Assembly (NCBI GenBank): GCA_022787425.1
Contig: JALFWB010000034.1
Coordinates: 1-56,390, forward strand
From: Akkermansia sp.
Lineage (GTDB): Bacteria; Verrucomicrobiota; Verrucomicrobiia; Verrucomicrobiales; Akkermansiaceae
Direction of reading: 5' to 3'
DNA length: 56,390 nucleotides
In this document: piece by piece, positions 41,848-49,757 of the stretch
Numbering within the stretch: the stretch's first letter is position 1
How the letters are laid out: each line of letters starts with the position of its first letter
The notes under the pieces: model-generated
What the model was told of the DNA's origin: nothing
What the model saw: only the letters and a program-made list of their open reading frames with translations
Databases searched by the model: none
Made by a program: the position numbers and the translations under genes

Positions 41848-42825
41848 CTATTGGGTAGGGAGGAGGCGGCGGAGTAAATGCAGTGTAAGCCGCCCGCAGC
41901 GATCGAGGGAACGGGGGGAGATGCGTGTAAAGTCATCAGCGGCGGTGTGCCACCAAGAGCTGTCCGTGAAGCTGCCGATGAGATTGAGGGTATCCGCTAC
42001 ACCGGCATCTAACAAGGGGCGATGGTCGTCCAAGTAGCCTCCGGGGTGTGTGCTGAAGAGGTCTTCCGGCAGACCTGCCGCATCGCGGGCCATCAGGTAG
42101 TGGGTGTACATGGTTTCCGAGGTATCCCAAATCGGGATAGCAATGGGGTTGTTGCGCCCGCCGACCATATCCAGGTTGATCTGAACAAGCTGTGGGCTGT
42201 CTGTCGGCAGTTGCTCCTCCAGCTGCGCTGCCAGGCGTTTGGAGCCGTAGAGGCCGTCTTCCTCCGTCATGCGCGGGGCAATGGATTCCTCGCCGTCAAA
42301 GAAGACCAGCACTACCTCCCCGGGCGCATAGCCAAGGCGGGGAAGCACGCGCGCCAGCTCTAACAGAACTGCAGCGGCGGAGGCCCCGTCATCCGCACCG
42401 ATAAAGCCCGGAATACCCGATTTAGTGTCCACATGGCAGCTGAGCAGCACGCGGCAGCGGCCCTCTTTCCACGCGAGGGGAGGAGTCCCGTAGGCGGCAA
42501 AGAGGTTGCGCATGGGGAGTTTCCCCTGCTGCCAAGCATCCTCGGCACAGGTCCAGCCATAGGCCTCCAGCGTGCGGCGTAGGTAGTCCGTCTGCTGCGC
42601 GAAGCCCCGCGAACCGGAGGGGCGGGGGCCCATGGCGCAGAGTCGGGCACAGTGCGTGTAGGCATTCTCCTCGCAAAAGTCCGCCCCTTCCTCCTGCAAC
42701 GCACGAGCCGCTACCTTATGCACGGTCGGCGAGGCGGAGGGTGGAGCAGGGGGCTCATCTCTGCGGCAGCTCGGACCGACAAGAAGCGGCAGAAGAAGAC
42801 AGAGTAGGGCGGCGGAACGGAGCAT
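41848..42825 (-). CDS. M28-family lipoprotein, glutaminyl-peptide cyclotransferase-like
   Basis: 325 residues from ATG 42825, overlapping the parB stop (TGATG). The signal peptide ends near Cys20 (GPSCRR), probably a lipoprotein. The zinc-binding blocks are SCHVDTK, GADDGASAAAVLLELARVL and FFDGEES. The EEDGLYGSKRLAAQL and LDMVGG segments resemble glutaminyl cyclases, which share the M28 fold. It could be an aminopeptidase or an N-terminal pyroglutamate-forming enzyme. It may be translated from the parB transcript. Confidence 0.85.
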   Translation of the reverse strand: MLRSAALLCLLLPLLVGPSCRRDEPPAPPSASPTVHKVAARALQEEGADFCEENAYTHCARLCAMGPRPSGSRGFAQQTDYLRRTLEAYGWTCAEDAWQQGKLPMRNLFAAYGTPPLAWKEGRCRVLLSCHVDTKSGIPGFIGADDGASAAAVLLELARVLPRLGYAPGEVVLVFFDGEESIAPRMTEEDGLYGSKRLAAQLEEQLPTDSPQLVQINLDMVGGRNNPIAIPIWDTSETMYTHYLMARDAAGLPEDLFSTHPGGYLDDHRPLLDAGVADTLNLIGSFTDSSWWHTAADDFTRISPRSLDRCGRLTLHLLRRLLPTQ

Positions 42826-43703
42826 CACAGCGTGGCGCTGATACCGAAGAGCTGCAGGATTCGAACCAAATCTTCCTTGCCTGCGTAGGGAATTTCAATG
42901 ATGCCGTTGCTCTTGCCTCGGAAGGAGATGTTGACCTTAGTACCGAAGTCTCCGGAGAGTTGTTCACAAATACTGCGGTAGACCGGCGGCAACTCTTCGC
43001 GTCCGGGGGCAGGTTTGGGCTCCGGGGCCAGCAGTTTTGCTACCAAGGCCTCTGTTTGGCGCACGGTGAGGGATGATTTCTCCACGCGTCGTGCCGCCTC
43101 CACCTGCAGCTTCGGGTCCTTGAGCTGCAACAGAACCTTTCCGTGGCCCACCGTGATGATGGCTTTTTCCAGCATTTCTCGCACCACCGGATCCAGATCC
43201 AGCAGACGCATCATATTCGTGACCACCACGCGAGACTTGCCCACACTGCGGGCGATCTCCTCCTGCTTCATGCCGAATTCCGTTTGCAGTTTGCGGAATT
43301 GTTCGGCAATCTCGATGGGGGAGAGGTCCTCTCGCTGCAAGTTCTCGATGAGGGTGAGCTTGGCGACCTCGACATCCGAGGCATCTTGGATGACAACCAT
43401 GACCTCCTTGCGGCCGAGATGGCGCATGGCGCGCAGGCGTCGCTCGCCGGCAATGAGTTCGTAGCTGCCGTTCATGCGGCGCACCACCAACGGCTGCATC
43501 AGTCCATTCTCGCGGATGGAGTCCGCCAGCTCCTGAATCTGCTCCTCATCAAAATGACGCCGGGGCTGGAAAGGGGACGGCGTGATGTCGTCCACTTTCA
43601 CCATCAGAGCTCCGTCTCCTTCCTTAGCCTCACTCGCCGGGGTGGTTGTCTGTACCTTGGGGATGAGTGCCTGGAATCCTTTACCTAATGCTTGCCGTGC
43701 CAT
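42825..43703 (-). CDS. parB: ParB/Spo0J chromosome-partitioning protein
   Basis: 292 residues from ATG 43703. The N-terminal CTPase/ParB domain contains SPFQPRRHF, LMQPLVVRR and the GERRLRA box II. A helix-turn-helix region follows (EEIARSVGKSRVVVTNMMRLLDL, about 155-177), then a C-terminal dimerisation domain. ParB loads on parS sites near the origin to help segregation. No parA gene is adjacent, which is unusual, and no perfect parS palindrome was seen in the window. Confidence 0.93.
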   Translation of the reverse strand: MARQALGKGFQALIPKVQTTTPASEAKEGDGALMVKVDDITPSPFQPRRHFDEEQIQELADSIRENGLMQPLVVRRMNGSYELIAGERRLRAMRHLGRKEVMVVIQDASDVEVAKLTLIENLQREDLSPIEIAEQFRKLQTEFGMKQEEIARSVGKSRVVVTNMMRLLDLDPVVREMLEKAIITVGHGKVLLQLKDPKLQVEAARRVEKSSLTVRQTEALVAKLLAPEPKPAPGREELPPVYRSICEQLSGDFGTKVNISFRGKSNGIIEIPYAGKEDLVRILQLFGISATL

Positions 43704-43713
43704 ATGCCTCGCC

Positions 43714-43742
43714 ATTGTAGCAGATGCGCCACAGAATTGCAA
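43714..43742 (-). promoter_or_regulatory. parB promoter
   Basis: Minus strand: -35 TTGCAA (43737-43742), 17-nt spacer, -10 TACAAT (43714-43719). The ATG at 43703 is 10 bases further, leaving a leader of about 3 nt. Confidence 0.72.
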
Positions 43743-43841
43743 GCGTTTCTTTCCGTCCGTAAGGGTAAATCTACCGCTCGTGATGGACGCGGCTCGCCTG
43801 AAGTACTACAATCGGGGCATGGATGCGATATGAGCCTATAG

Positions 43842-45131
43842 TTACTCCTTGTTAGGGAGACCGAGCTGCTCGGCCAGTCGGGCGGCGTCGCGTCGGTACT
43901 GGTCGAAGGGTCGGCGGGGTGAGCCCCAGGCACGCTCTGCGAGGGCAAAGACGCGGGGAAAGGCCATGTGGTGCAGTTGTTGGGGTGTGACGATATGCTC
44001 CGACCACAGGGTGGCGTGCAGGCCCAGAATTTGCGGGTGGTCGGGTGCGGAGTAGTCAAAGACATCGCGTTCCGTGATGATGGGGGTGTCCTCCCGTCCG
44101 GCGGTTTCCTGCGGGGTGTTGTTTTGCGGGAAGTTGAAGTAGAAATGCGAGTTGGGGCAGAGGATGATGGGTAGGCCGGTGTCAAGCAATCGGGGCAGGA
44201 CATCGGTGTGCCACATCATGACGGTTTGGCCGCGAACGCCGCAGAGGGCGGCTTCATCCCAAGTGACGGCGGGGTAGCCGCGTTCGTTGGTATAATCTAC
44301 CAGTTGCTGCATCCAGACGCGTTGCTGTTCGTGCGTTGCGCAGTCGGTTTCCACTTCGTCCCCGCCCAGATGAATCGGGGTGCCGGGGGGCAGCAGGCTC
44401 ATCAGCTCATCCAGCACATGCTTGGCGAAGCCCAGGGTGAGCGGGTTCTGCAGGTCAAGGCAGTCGCGTCCCCGGAAGCCGTTGGTCATGGGGTCGAAGC
44501 CGGGTAGGGCGAGCTCCGGGTAGCAGACGAGGGTGGCATAGGAATGCCCCGGGAAGTCCACCTCCGGTACGATGGTGATGTGACGCTCGGCGGCGTAGGC
44601 CACCAGCTCCCGGAACTCCTCCTGCGTGTAGAATCCGCCGTAGTCTTTGCCGTGCCCCCGGCCGATGCGGTTCTTCGGCCAGTCCCAGGGCAGGTGGGTG
44701 AGGTCCAGGCGCCACGCTCCTACTTCGGTCAGCTTGGGATAACGTTTGATTTCCAGCCGCCAACCCGGGCCGTCGGTCAGGTGCATGTGCAGATAATTGA
44801 GCTTCAGCTCGCTCATGATGTCGAGCAGGCGGCGTACCTCCTGCGGCGGGAAGAAGTGGCGGGAGACATCGAGATGCAACCCTCGCCACGAGTAGCGGGG
44901 AAAGTCCGCCGCAGCCGCTCCGCCTTGGCGTCGGGTGCATTCAGCGTAGAAGAGCCCCACCCTATCCGCCGCTGTCACTTCGCCGTCCGGGGAAATGGTG
45001 TAGGCCCCCGGAACCGTGGGAAGAGGGCTCGACCCGACCGATTGCGGCGCGGGGATAATTGCCTGCGCCGCACCGGCGAGGGAAAATATGGCAAATAACC
45101 ATGCTCTACCTGTTTTTGCTGAATGGCTCAT
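43842..45131 (-). CDS. Secreted beta-N-acetylhexosaminidase (GH20)
   Basis: 429 residues from ATG 45131. Signal peptide about 1-24. A short N-terminal stretch precedes the GH20 barrel, which begins RYSWRGLHLDVSRHFFP. The catalytic pair is Asp258-Glu259 in LGGDEVE. The enzyme removes terminal GlcNAc or GalNAc from glycans using the substrate's acetamido group, fitting a mucin- or chitin-type glycan user. The usual GH20b domain in front is nearly absent, so this is a compact member of the family. The leaderless promoter fixes the start. Confidence 0.93.
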   Translation of the reverse strand: MSHSAKTGRAWLFAIFSLAGAAQAIIPAPQSVGSSPLPTVPGAYTISPDGEVTAADRVGLFYAECTRRQGGAAAADFPRYSWRGLHLDVSRHFFPPQEVRRLLDIMSELKLNYLHMHLTDGPGWRLEIKRYPKLTEVGAWRLDLTHLPWDWPKNRIGRGHGKDYGGFYTQEEFRELVAYAAERHITIVPEVDFPGHSYATLVCYPELALPGFDPMTNGFRGRDCLDLQNPLTLGFAKHVLDELMSLLPPGTPIHLGGDEVETDCATHEQQRVWMQQLVDYTNERGYPAVTWDEAALCGVRGQTVMMWHTDVLPRLLDTGLPIILCPNSHFYFNFPQNNTPQETAGREDTPIITERDVFDYSAPDHPQILGLHATLWSEHIVTPQQLHHMAFPRVFALAERAWGSPRRPFDQYRRDAARLAEQLGLPNKE

Positions 45132-45138
45132 GCTGGCC

Positions 45139-45167
45139 ATTCTACCGCAAAAAACAGGCAGAGTCAA
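45139..45167 (-). promoter_or_regulatory. GH20 promoter, leaderless type
   Basis: Minus strand: -35 TTGACT (45162-45167), 17-nt spacer, -10 TAGAAT (45139-45144), then seven bases to ATG 45131. Confidence 0.75.
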
Positions 45168-45182
45168 TGAAAAAGCGGCCGC

Positions 45183-45539
45183 TTAATGCAGCGCGTCCTC
45201 CCAAGCCTCGGCCTTGAAGCCGGGGATGACAGCGGAGGACGTGACGAGCAGGGGGCGCTTGACAAGCATGCCGTCGCTGCTCAGCAGCTGCAGCATCTCG
45301 TCCTCACTCATGGTGGGCAGTTTGGCCGCCAGTCCGAGCTCGCGGTACTTCATGCCGCAGGTGTTGAAGAAACGGCGCAGGGGCAGGCCGCTGGATTTCC
45401 ACCAGCTGCGCAGTTCCTCGGCCGTGGGGGCTTGCTCCGCGATGTGGCGCGACTCGAAGGGGACGCCTTTGTCCTCCAGCCATTTGCGGGCCTTTTTGCA
45501 GGTGGTGCACTTGGGGTATTCGATGAATAAGGTGCTCAT
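45183..45539 (-). CDS. ArsC/Spx-family protein
   Basis: 118 residues from ATG 45539. Thioredoxin-like fold with the CTTCKKARKWL motif (Cys11 and Cys14) at the N-terminus, and the conserved RRFFNTCG and KRPLLVT segments. This matches the YffB/ArsC-related group. Arsenate reductase activity is possible, but no ars genes are nearby. A general thiol-redox or regulatory function is equally likely. Confidence 0.88.
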   Translation of the reverse strand: MSTLFIEYPKCTTCKKARKWLEDKGVPFESRHIAEQAPTAEELRSWWKSSGLPLRRFFNTCGMKYRELGLAAKLPTMSEDEMLQLLSSDGMLVKRPLLVTSSAVIPGFKAEAWEDALH

Positions 45540-45548
45540 ACGCCCCGT

Positions 45549-45577
45549 ATGATACATCAAAAACTGCGGCTTGGCAA
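45549..45577 (-). promoter_or_regulatory. Promoter of the ArsC/Spx-like gene
   Basis: Minus strand: -35 TTGCCA (45572-45577), 17-nt spacer, -10 TATCAT (45549-45554), 9 bases to the ATG at 45539. Divergent from the tsaC promoter, 31 bp apart. Confidence 0.7.
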
Positions 45578-45607
45578 GGCAGAAAGCGCGGCATGGGGCG
45601 TTTGCGG

Positions 45608-45636
45608 TTGACTTTAACGCCGTGCGGGCGTATACT
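45608..45636 (+). promoter_or_regulatory. tsaC promoter, leaderless type
   Basis: -35 TTGACT (45608-45613), 17-nt spacer, -10 TATACT (45631-45636), then GGGGGC and ATG 45643. Confidence 0.8.
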
Positions 45637-45642
45637 GGGGGC

Positions 45643-46683
45643 ATGGAAACGCGAGTAATCGAAATCGACCCGCTGGAGGACTGCCGCGCCGTGTATCGCG
45701 AGGCGGCGAGTCTGCTTCAGGCGGGGGAGCTTGTGGCGGTGCCCACGGAAACGGTTTACGGCTTGGCTGCGGATGCTTTCAATCCCGAGGCCGTGGCTAA
45801 GGTGTTCGCCGTGAAGGAGCGCCCGACTTTCGATCCGCTGATCTGCCATCTGCCGCACCTGAAGGCGGTGTTTGATATTACCGAGGTTCCGGACGAGCTG
45901 CGGGATACGGTGGCGGCGTTGGCAAAGGAGTTTTGGCCGGGGCCGATGACCTTGGTGTTGCCGCGCAAGAGCTGCGTACCGGATATTGTCACGAGCGGGC
46001 TGCCGACCGTGGCCTGCCGCGTGCCGTCGCATCCTGCTATGCGTGCCATCAGCCGCATTCTGGAGCACCCCATCGCTGCGCCCAGTGCCAACCGCTTCGG
46101 GCATATCTCCCCCACGAGTGCAGGGGCGGTGCTCAAGGAGTTGGGGGGCGCCATTCCTCTGGTGCTGGATGCCGGGGCTTGCTCGGAGGGGCTGGAGAGT
46201 ACGATCTTGATGCCTTGCTTGGATGACAAGGGTAAGCCTGCCGTCCGCCTGCTGAGGGAGGGGCCGATAACCGTGGAGCGGATCCGCCGCATCTGCCGTG
46301 TGCTGAAGCCTGGTAAGAATGCGCCTTCTGCCGTTCCCAATGCGCCGGGGCAGCTCAAGAGCCACTACGCGCCGAATAAGTTACTCGTGCTGTATGATCC
46401 CAAGGCTCCCTTCGAGCCTCAGGAGGGGGTGCGTTACGGTCTGATTACCTACCAGGGGGATTCGCCGTTGGCTGCCTTGGACTGCTGGGAGGAAGTGATG
46501 CCTCTTTCCCCCGGTAGTGGACGCCTGGCGGAGGCGGCGGTGCGTCTGTTCGCTGTGATGCGTGCCATGGATGAGTGCGAGAATGTGGACGTGATCATTG
46601 CCGAGGAGCTGCCGAAGACCGGTCTGGGCTGCGCGATGATGGATCGCCTGACCCGTGCGGCGGCGCAGCGGGAGCAACACTGA
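45643..46683 (+). CDS. tsaC: L-threonylcarbamoyladenylate synthase (Sua5/YwlC long form)
   Basis: 346 residues from ATG 45643. It makes threonylcarbamoyl-AMP for the t6A37 modification of tRNAs reading ANN codons. The YrdC domain covers about 15-200, with VPTETVYGLAADA, KERPTFDPLICHL and PSANRFGHISPTSAGAV. A linker (SHYAPNK) and a C-terminal Sua5 domain follow (about 250-340). The long form differs from the 190-residue TsaC of E. coli. It heads a rightward run with the next three genes. Confidence 0.93.
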   Translation: METRVIEIDPLEDCRAVYREAASLLQAGELVAVPTETVYGLAADAFNPEAVAKVFAVKERPTFDPLICHLPHLKAVFDITEVPDELRDTVAALAKEFWPGPMTLVLPRKSCVPDIVTSGLPTVACRVPSHPAMRAISRILEHPIAAPSANRFGHISPTSAGAVLKELGGAIPLVLDAGACSEGLESTILMPCLDDKGKPAVRLLREGPITVERIRRICRVLKPGKNAPSAVPNAPGQLKSHYAPNKLLVLYDPKAPFEPQEGVRYGLITYQGDSPLAALDCWEEVMPLSPGSGRLAEAAVRLFAVMRAMDECENVDVIIAEELPKTGLGCAMMDRLTRAAAQREQH

Positions 46684-46695
46684 CCCCCGGAACCC

Positions 46696-47205
46696 ATGAG
46701 CCTGAAACAACAATTGCAGCGATGCACGGTGGCTGTAGTGCTGCGGGTGTTGCATGCAGCGATGGCTGAGCTGCCGCGCTTGGATAGCCGTGCTGCCCGG
46801 GAGTTCTCCCGTATGCCGGAGGGGCTGGCATTCGCCGTGCATACCTGTGTGGGCGGGCCTTCTCTTTTTGTTCAGTGGAGGGGTGGACGTCTGTTGCGTT
46901 TGGCAAAGGCAGCGGAGTCGGCGAACACCTTGAGTATCAAATCTCTGCCTCTGTCTTTCCGCCTCTTCTGCGGGGCGATGAGTGTGCCGCAGGCTTACGC
47001 GCGCCATGCCTTCACGGTGCGTGGTGACTTGGGTGAGGTGATGATTTTGGCACGTTTGGTTGATTTGGTGGAGAGTTACCTCTTCCCGCGTTTCATCACG
47101 CGACGTATTCTGACAGACGTGCCGCGCCGCGAGGTTTGCTCTCTGCGCCTCTATGGTCGCATGTTGCTGGGTTTCCTCTCCTTCCGCTATAAAAAATATG
47201 AATAA
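46696..47205 (+). CDS. SCP2-like lipid-binding domain protein (putative)
   Basis: 169 residues, cytoplasmic. The middle (LAFAVHTCVGGPSLFVQWRGGRLLR) and the later segment FTVRGDLGEVMILARLVDLVESYLFP resemble the SCP2/UbiJ-type lipid-binding fold, in which the GDL...M turn is characteristic. The match is by eye. It overlaps the start of the alcohol dehydrogenase gene by 8 bp, so it probably acts in the same pathway, perhaps binding a long-chain aldehyde or alcohol. Confidence 0.6.
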   Translation: MSLKQQLQRCTVAVVLRVLHAAMAELPRLDSRAAREFSRMPEGLAFAVHTCVGGPSLFVQWRGGRLLRLAKAAESANTLSIKSLPLSFRLFCGAMSVPQAYARHAFTVRGDLGEVMILARLVDLVESYLFPRFITRRILTDVPRREVCSLRLYGRMLLGFLSFRYKKYE

Positions 47206-48382
47206 TCCATACTTTGAGTTTCATAACGGTGTCAAACTTTTGTGCGGTGAGACAGCTCTCTCCCGCATTGCTTGGGAACTGAAACAGCTGGGGGCGTCGC
47301 GGCCCTTGGTGCTGTCGGATGCCGTGCTGAACCGCATCGGTACACTGCGGCGTGTGGTGCAGGCCATGGAGGCGGAGGGATGCTCGCCTGCGGGCGGTTT
47401 TACGGATATTCCCGTTGATTCGTCGTTGGCGGTTGTCAACCGTATTGCAGCCTACTACCGTGACCTGCACTGTGATTCCTTGGTTGCGGTCGGTGGTGGT
47501 TCGGTGCTGGATACAGCCAAGGGGGTGCGCTTGGTGCTATCGCAGGAGGTGGATGATTTGTTGAGTATCAGCGGTTTCGAGAGTTTGCCCAAGGGACGGG
47601 ATATCCCGTTCATCGCCGTTCCCACGACCTGTGGGACGGGTTCGGAGTGTACGGGCGTGGCTGTCATTCGTAACGATGAGACTCAGGTCAAGATGGAGTT
47701 CCTTTCCCCCTATGTGGAGCCGGATGTAGCTGTGTTGGATCCCGTGATGACGGAGAGCCTGCCGCCGAAGGCTACAGCGAGCACCGGTATGGATGCCCTG
47801 ACGCATGCCATCGAGGCAGCTACCTGTCTGCAGGCCAACCCGCTTTCCACTGCTTATGCCACGGCTGCTATGGAGCTTCTGACGCAGAATATTGTTCAGG
47901 CAACGCGCTGCGGCTCGGATAAGAAGGCGCGTTATGCCATGGCTCTGGGCAGCACGATGGCGGGGATCGCGTTCTCTAACTCGATGGTGGGGCTGGTGCA
48001 TGCTATCGGGCACGCTTTGGGTGGTGTCTGCCATGTGCCGCACGCCATCGCAATGATGATTCTGCTGCCGCATGTGATGCGCTACAACTTGCCGAAGATT
48101 GCTTCTTCCTACGCTGCTTTGCTGCCTCATCTGGTGGGACGCGAGACGGCGGAGGGCATGCCGGTGGCAGAACGGGGCGGGGCTGCCATTGCTGCGGTGG
48201 AGGATCTGTCTGCTCAGTTGTCCGAGCTGACGGGGCTGCCGCATTCGTTGCATGAGGCGGGGGTGTCCAAGGATGCTTTTGCTCGTGTGGCAGAGGTGGC
48301 GGTGAATGACGGCGCAATTATCGTCAATCCGCGTTCTGCCGGTGAGACGGAGATATTGGATATTTTGAATGCTGCTTACTGA
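47198..48382 (+). CDS. Iron-containing (group III) alcohol dehydrogenase
   Basis: 394 residues from ATG 47198. The NAD-binding GGGSVLDTAKG (about 100-110) and the PTTCGTGSE block are present. The metal site consists of Asp and His in TGMDALTHAIEA, and of His residues in GLVHAIGHALGGVCHVPHA. It interconverts an alcohol and an aldehyde. With the aldehyde dehydrogenase directly after it (2 bp apart), the pair would link alcohol to acid. A long-chain or diol substrate is possible given the SCP2-like neighbour. Confidence 0.93.
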   Translation: MNNPYFEFHNGVKLLCGETALSRIAWELKQLGASRPLVLSDAVLNRIGTLRRVVQAMEAEGCSPAGGFTDIPVDSSLAVVNRIAAYYRDLHCDSLVAVGGGSVLDTAKGVRLVLSQEVDDLLSISGFESLPKGRDIPFIAVPTTCGTGSECTGVAVIRNDETQVKMEFLSPYVEPDVAVLDPVMTESLPPKATASTGMDALTHAIEAATCLQANPLSTAYATAAMELLTQNIVQATRCGSDKKARYAMALGSTMAGIAFSNSMVGLVHAIGHALGGVCHVPHAIAMMILLPHVMRYNLPKIASSYAALLPHLVGRETAEGMPVAERGGAAIAAVEDLSAQLSELTGLPHSLHEAGVSKDAFARVAEVAVNDGAIIVNPRSAGETEILDILNAAY

Positions 48383-48383
48383 T

Positions 48384-49748
48384 ATGAACGCGATTGTTGA
48401 GCGTCAGCGTGCTTTTTTTCGCACCGGGGTTACGCTGAATTCCGCCTACCGCATCGACTGTCTGAAGCGTCTGCGGAAAGCCTTGCTGCGTTCCGAGGGG
48501 CGTTTGCAGGATGCGCTGAAGCAGGACTTGGGAAAATGTGCCACGGAGGCTTATATGGCGGAGATCGGGCTGCTGCTCGGAAGCCTTCGGGAGGCCATCG
48601 GGAGCCTGAAGCGCTGGTCAAAGCCCCGGCGGGTGGGGTGTCCCTTGGCGCAGTTCCCGGCAAAGTGTCGGGTGGTGCCGGAGCCCTACGGTGTCACGCT
48701 GGTGATGAGTCCGTGGAATTACCCTCTTTTGTTGGCCCTGGATCCCTTGATTGCGTCCATTGCTGCCGGAAATACCTGCGTGCTGAAACCCTCGGAGCTG
48801 GCGCCTGCAACGGCGGAGGCCACGGCGCAGTTGCTCGGTGAGGTCTTCAAGCCGGATCATGTGGCGGTGGTGCAGGGTGGTCCGGAGGTTTGCACGCGTT
48901 TGTTGGAGCAGCGTTTTGATTACATTTTCTTCACGGGCGGCACGGCTATCGGGAAAATCGTGATGAAGGCCGCAGCGGAGCACCTGACGCCCCTGACGCT
49001 TGAGCTGGGCGGGAAGAGTCCCTGTATTGTCGATGCTACGGCAGATGTTCGCTTGGCGGCGCGGCGTATTGCTTTCGGTAAGGTGCTGAATGCCGGTCAA
49101 ACCTGTGTGGCCCCGGATTATGCCTTGGTTCACGAGAGTGTGCTGGAGCCTTTTACTCGGGCTTTCCGTGAGGAGGTTCAGTCTATGCTCGGTAAGGAGC
49201 CTCTGGCGGCGTCAGATTATACGCATATTGTCAACAAGCGTCATTTTGACAGACTGATGGGGCTGATGGACGGCACGGATGTTCTATTCGGTGGCAAGGG
49301 CGATGCCGAGTCTCTGCGTATCGAGCCGACTCTGCTGGGCAGGGTGACCCCGGATTCTCCCTGCATGCAGCAGGAAATTTTCGGGCCCATTTTGCCCCTT
49401 CTCCCCTTCCGCGACCTTTCCGAGGCTGAGGACTTCGTGCTTTCCCGCCCCCGTCCTCTGGCTTGCTACATCTTTACATCGGAGAAATCAACCCGTGACC
49501 GACTTCTCTCTTCTCTCCACTTCGGCGGTGGCTGCATCAACGATACTGTTGTCCACCTCGCTGTCCCTGATCTCCCCTTCGGCGGCGTCGGCGACAGCGG
49601 CATGGGTGCCTACCACGGCAAGGCCGGTTTCGACACCTTCACCCACTACAAGTCCATCCTCCAACGCGGCTTCTCTCTCGACCTCCCTTTCCGCTACCAA
49701 CCCTACACCGCCCTCAAGCGCTTTATTCTCCGCCTCTTCCTGCGCTGA
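48384..49748 (+). CDS. Aldehyde dehydrogenase (class 3-like)
   Basis: 454 residues from ATG 48384. Family landmarks are MSPWNYPLLLALDPLIASIAAGN, FTGGTAIGKIVM, the catalytic Glu in LELGGKSP and the nucleophile Cys in NAGQTCVAPDY. The length is typical for ALDH3-type enzymes acting on fatty or aromatic aldehydes. The hydrophobic C-terminus (RFILRLFLR) resembles membrane-associated fatty aldehyde dehydrogenases. It completes the SCP2-ADH-ALDH set. Confidence 0.93.
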   Translation: MNAIVERQRAFFRTGVTLNSAYRIDCLKRLRKALLRSEGRLQDALKQDLGKCATEAYMAEIGLLLGSLREAIGSLKRWSKPRRVGCPLAQFPAKCRVVPEPYGVTLVMSPWNYPLLLALDPLIASIAAGNTCVLKPSELAPATAEATAQLLGEVFKPDHVAVVQGGPEVCTRLLEQRFDYIFFTGGTAIGKIVMKAAAEHLTPLTLELGGKSPCIVDATADVRLAARRIAFGKVLNAGQTCVAPDYALVHESVLEPFTRAFREEVQSMLGKEPLAASDYTHIVNKRHFDRLMGLMDGTDVLFGGKGDAESLRIEPTLLGRVTPDSPCMQQEIFGPILPLLPFRDLSEAEDFVLSRPRPLACYIFTSEKSTRDRLLSSLHFGGGCINDTVVHLAVPDLPFGGVGDSGMGAYHGKAGFDTFTHYKSILQRGFSLDLPFRYQPYTALKRFILRLFLR

Positions 49749-49757
49749 TAAGTCTGC

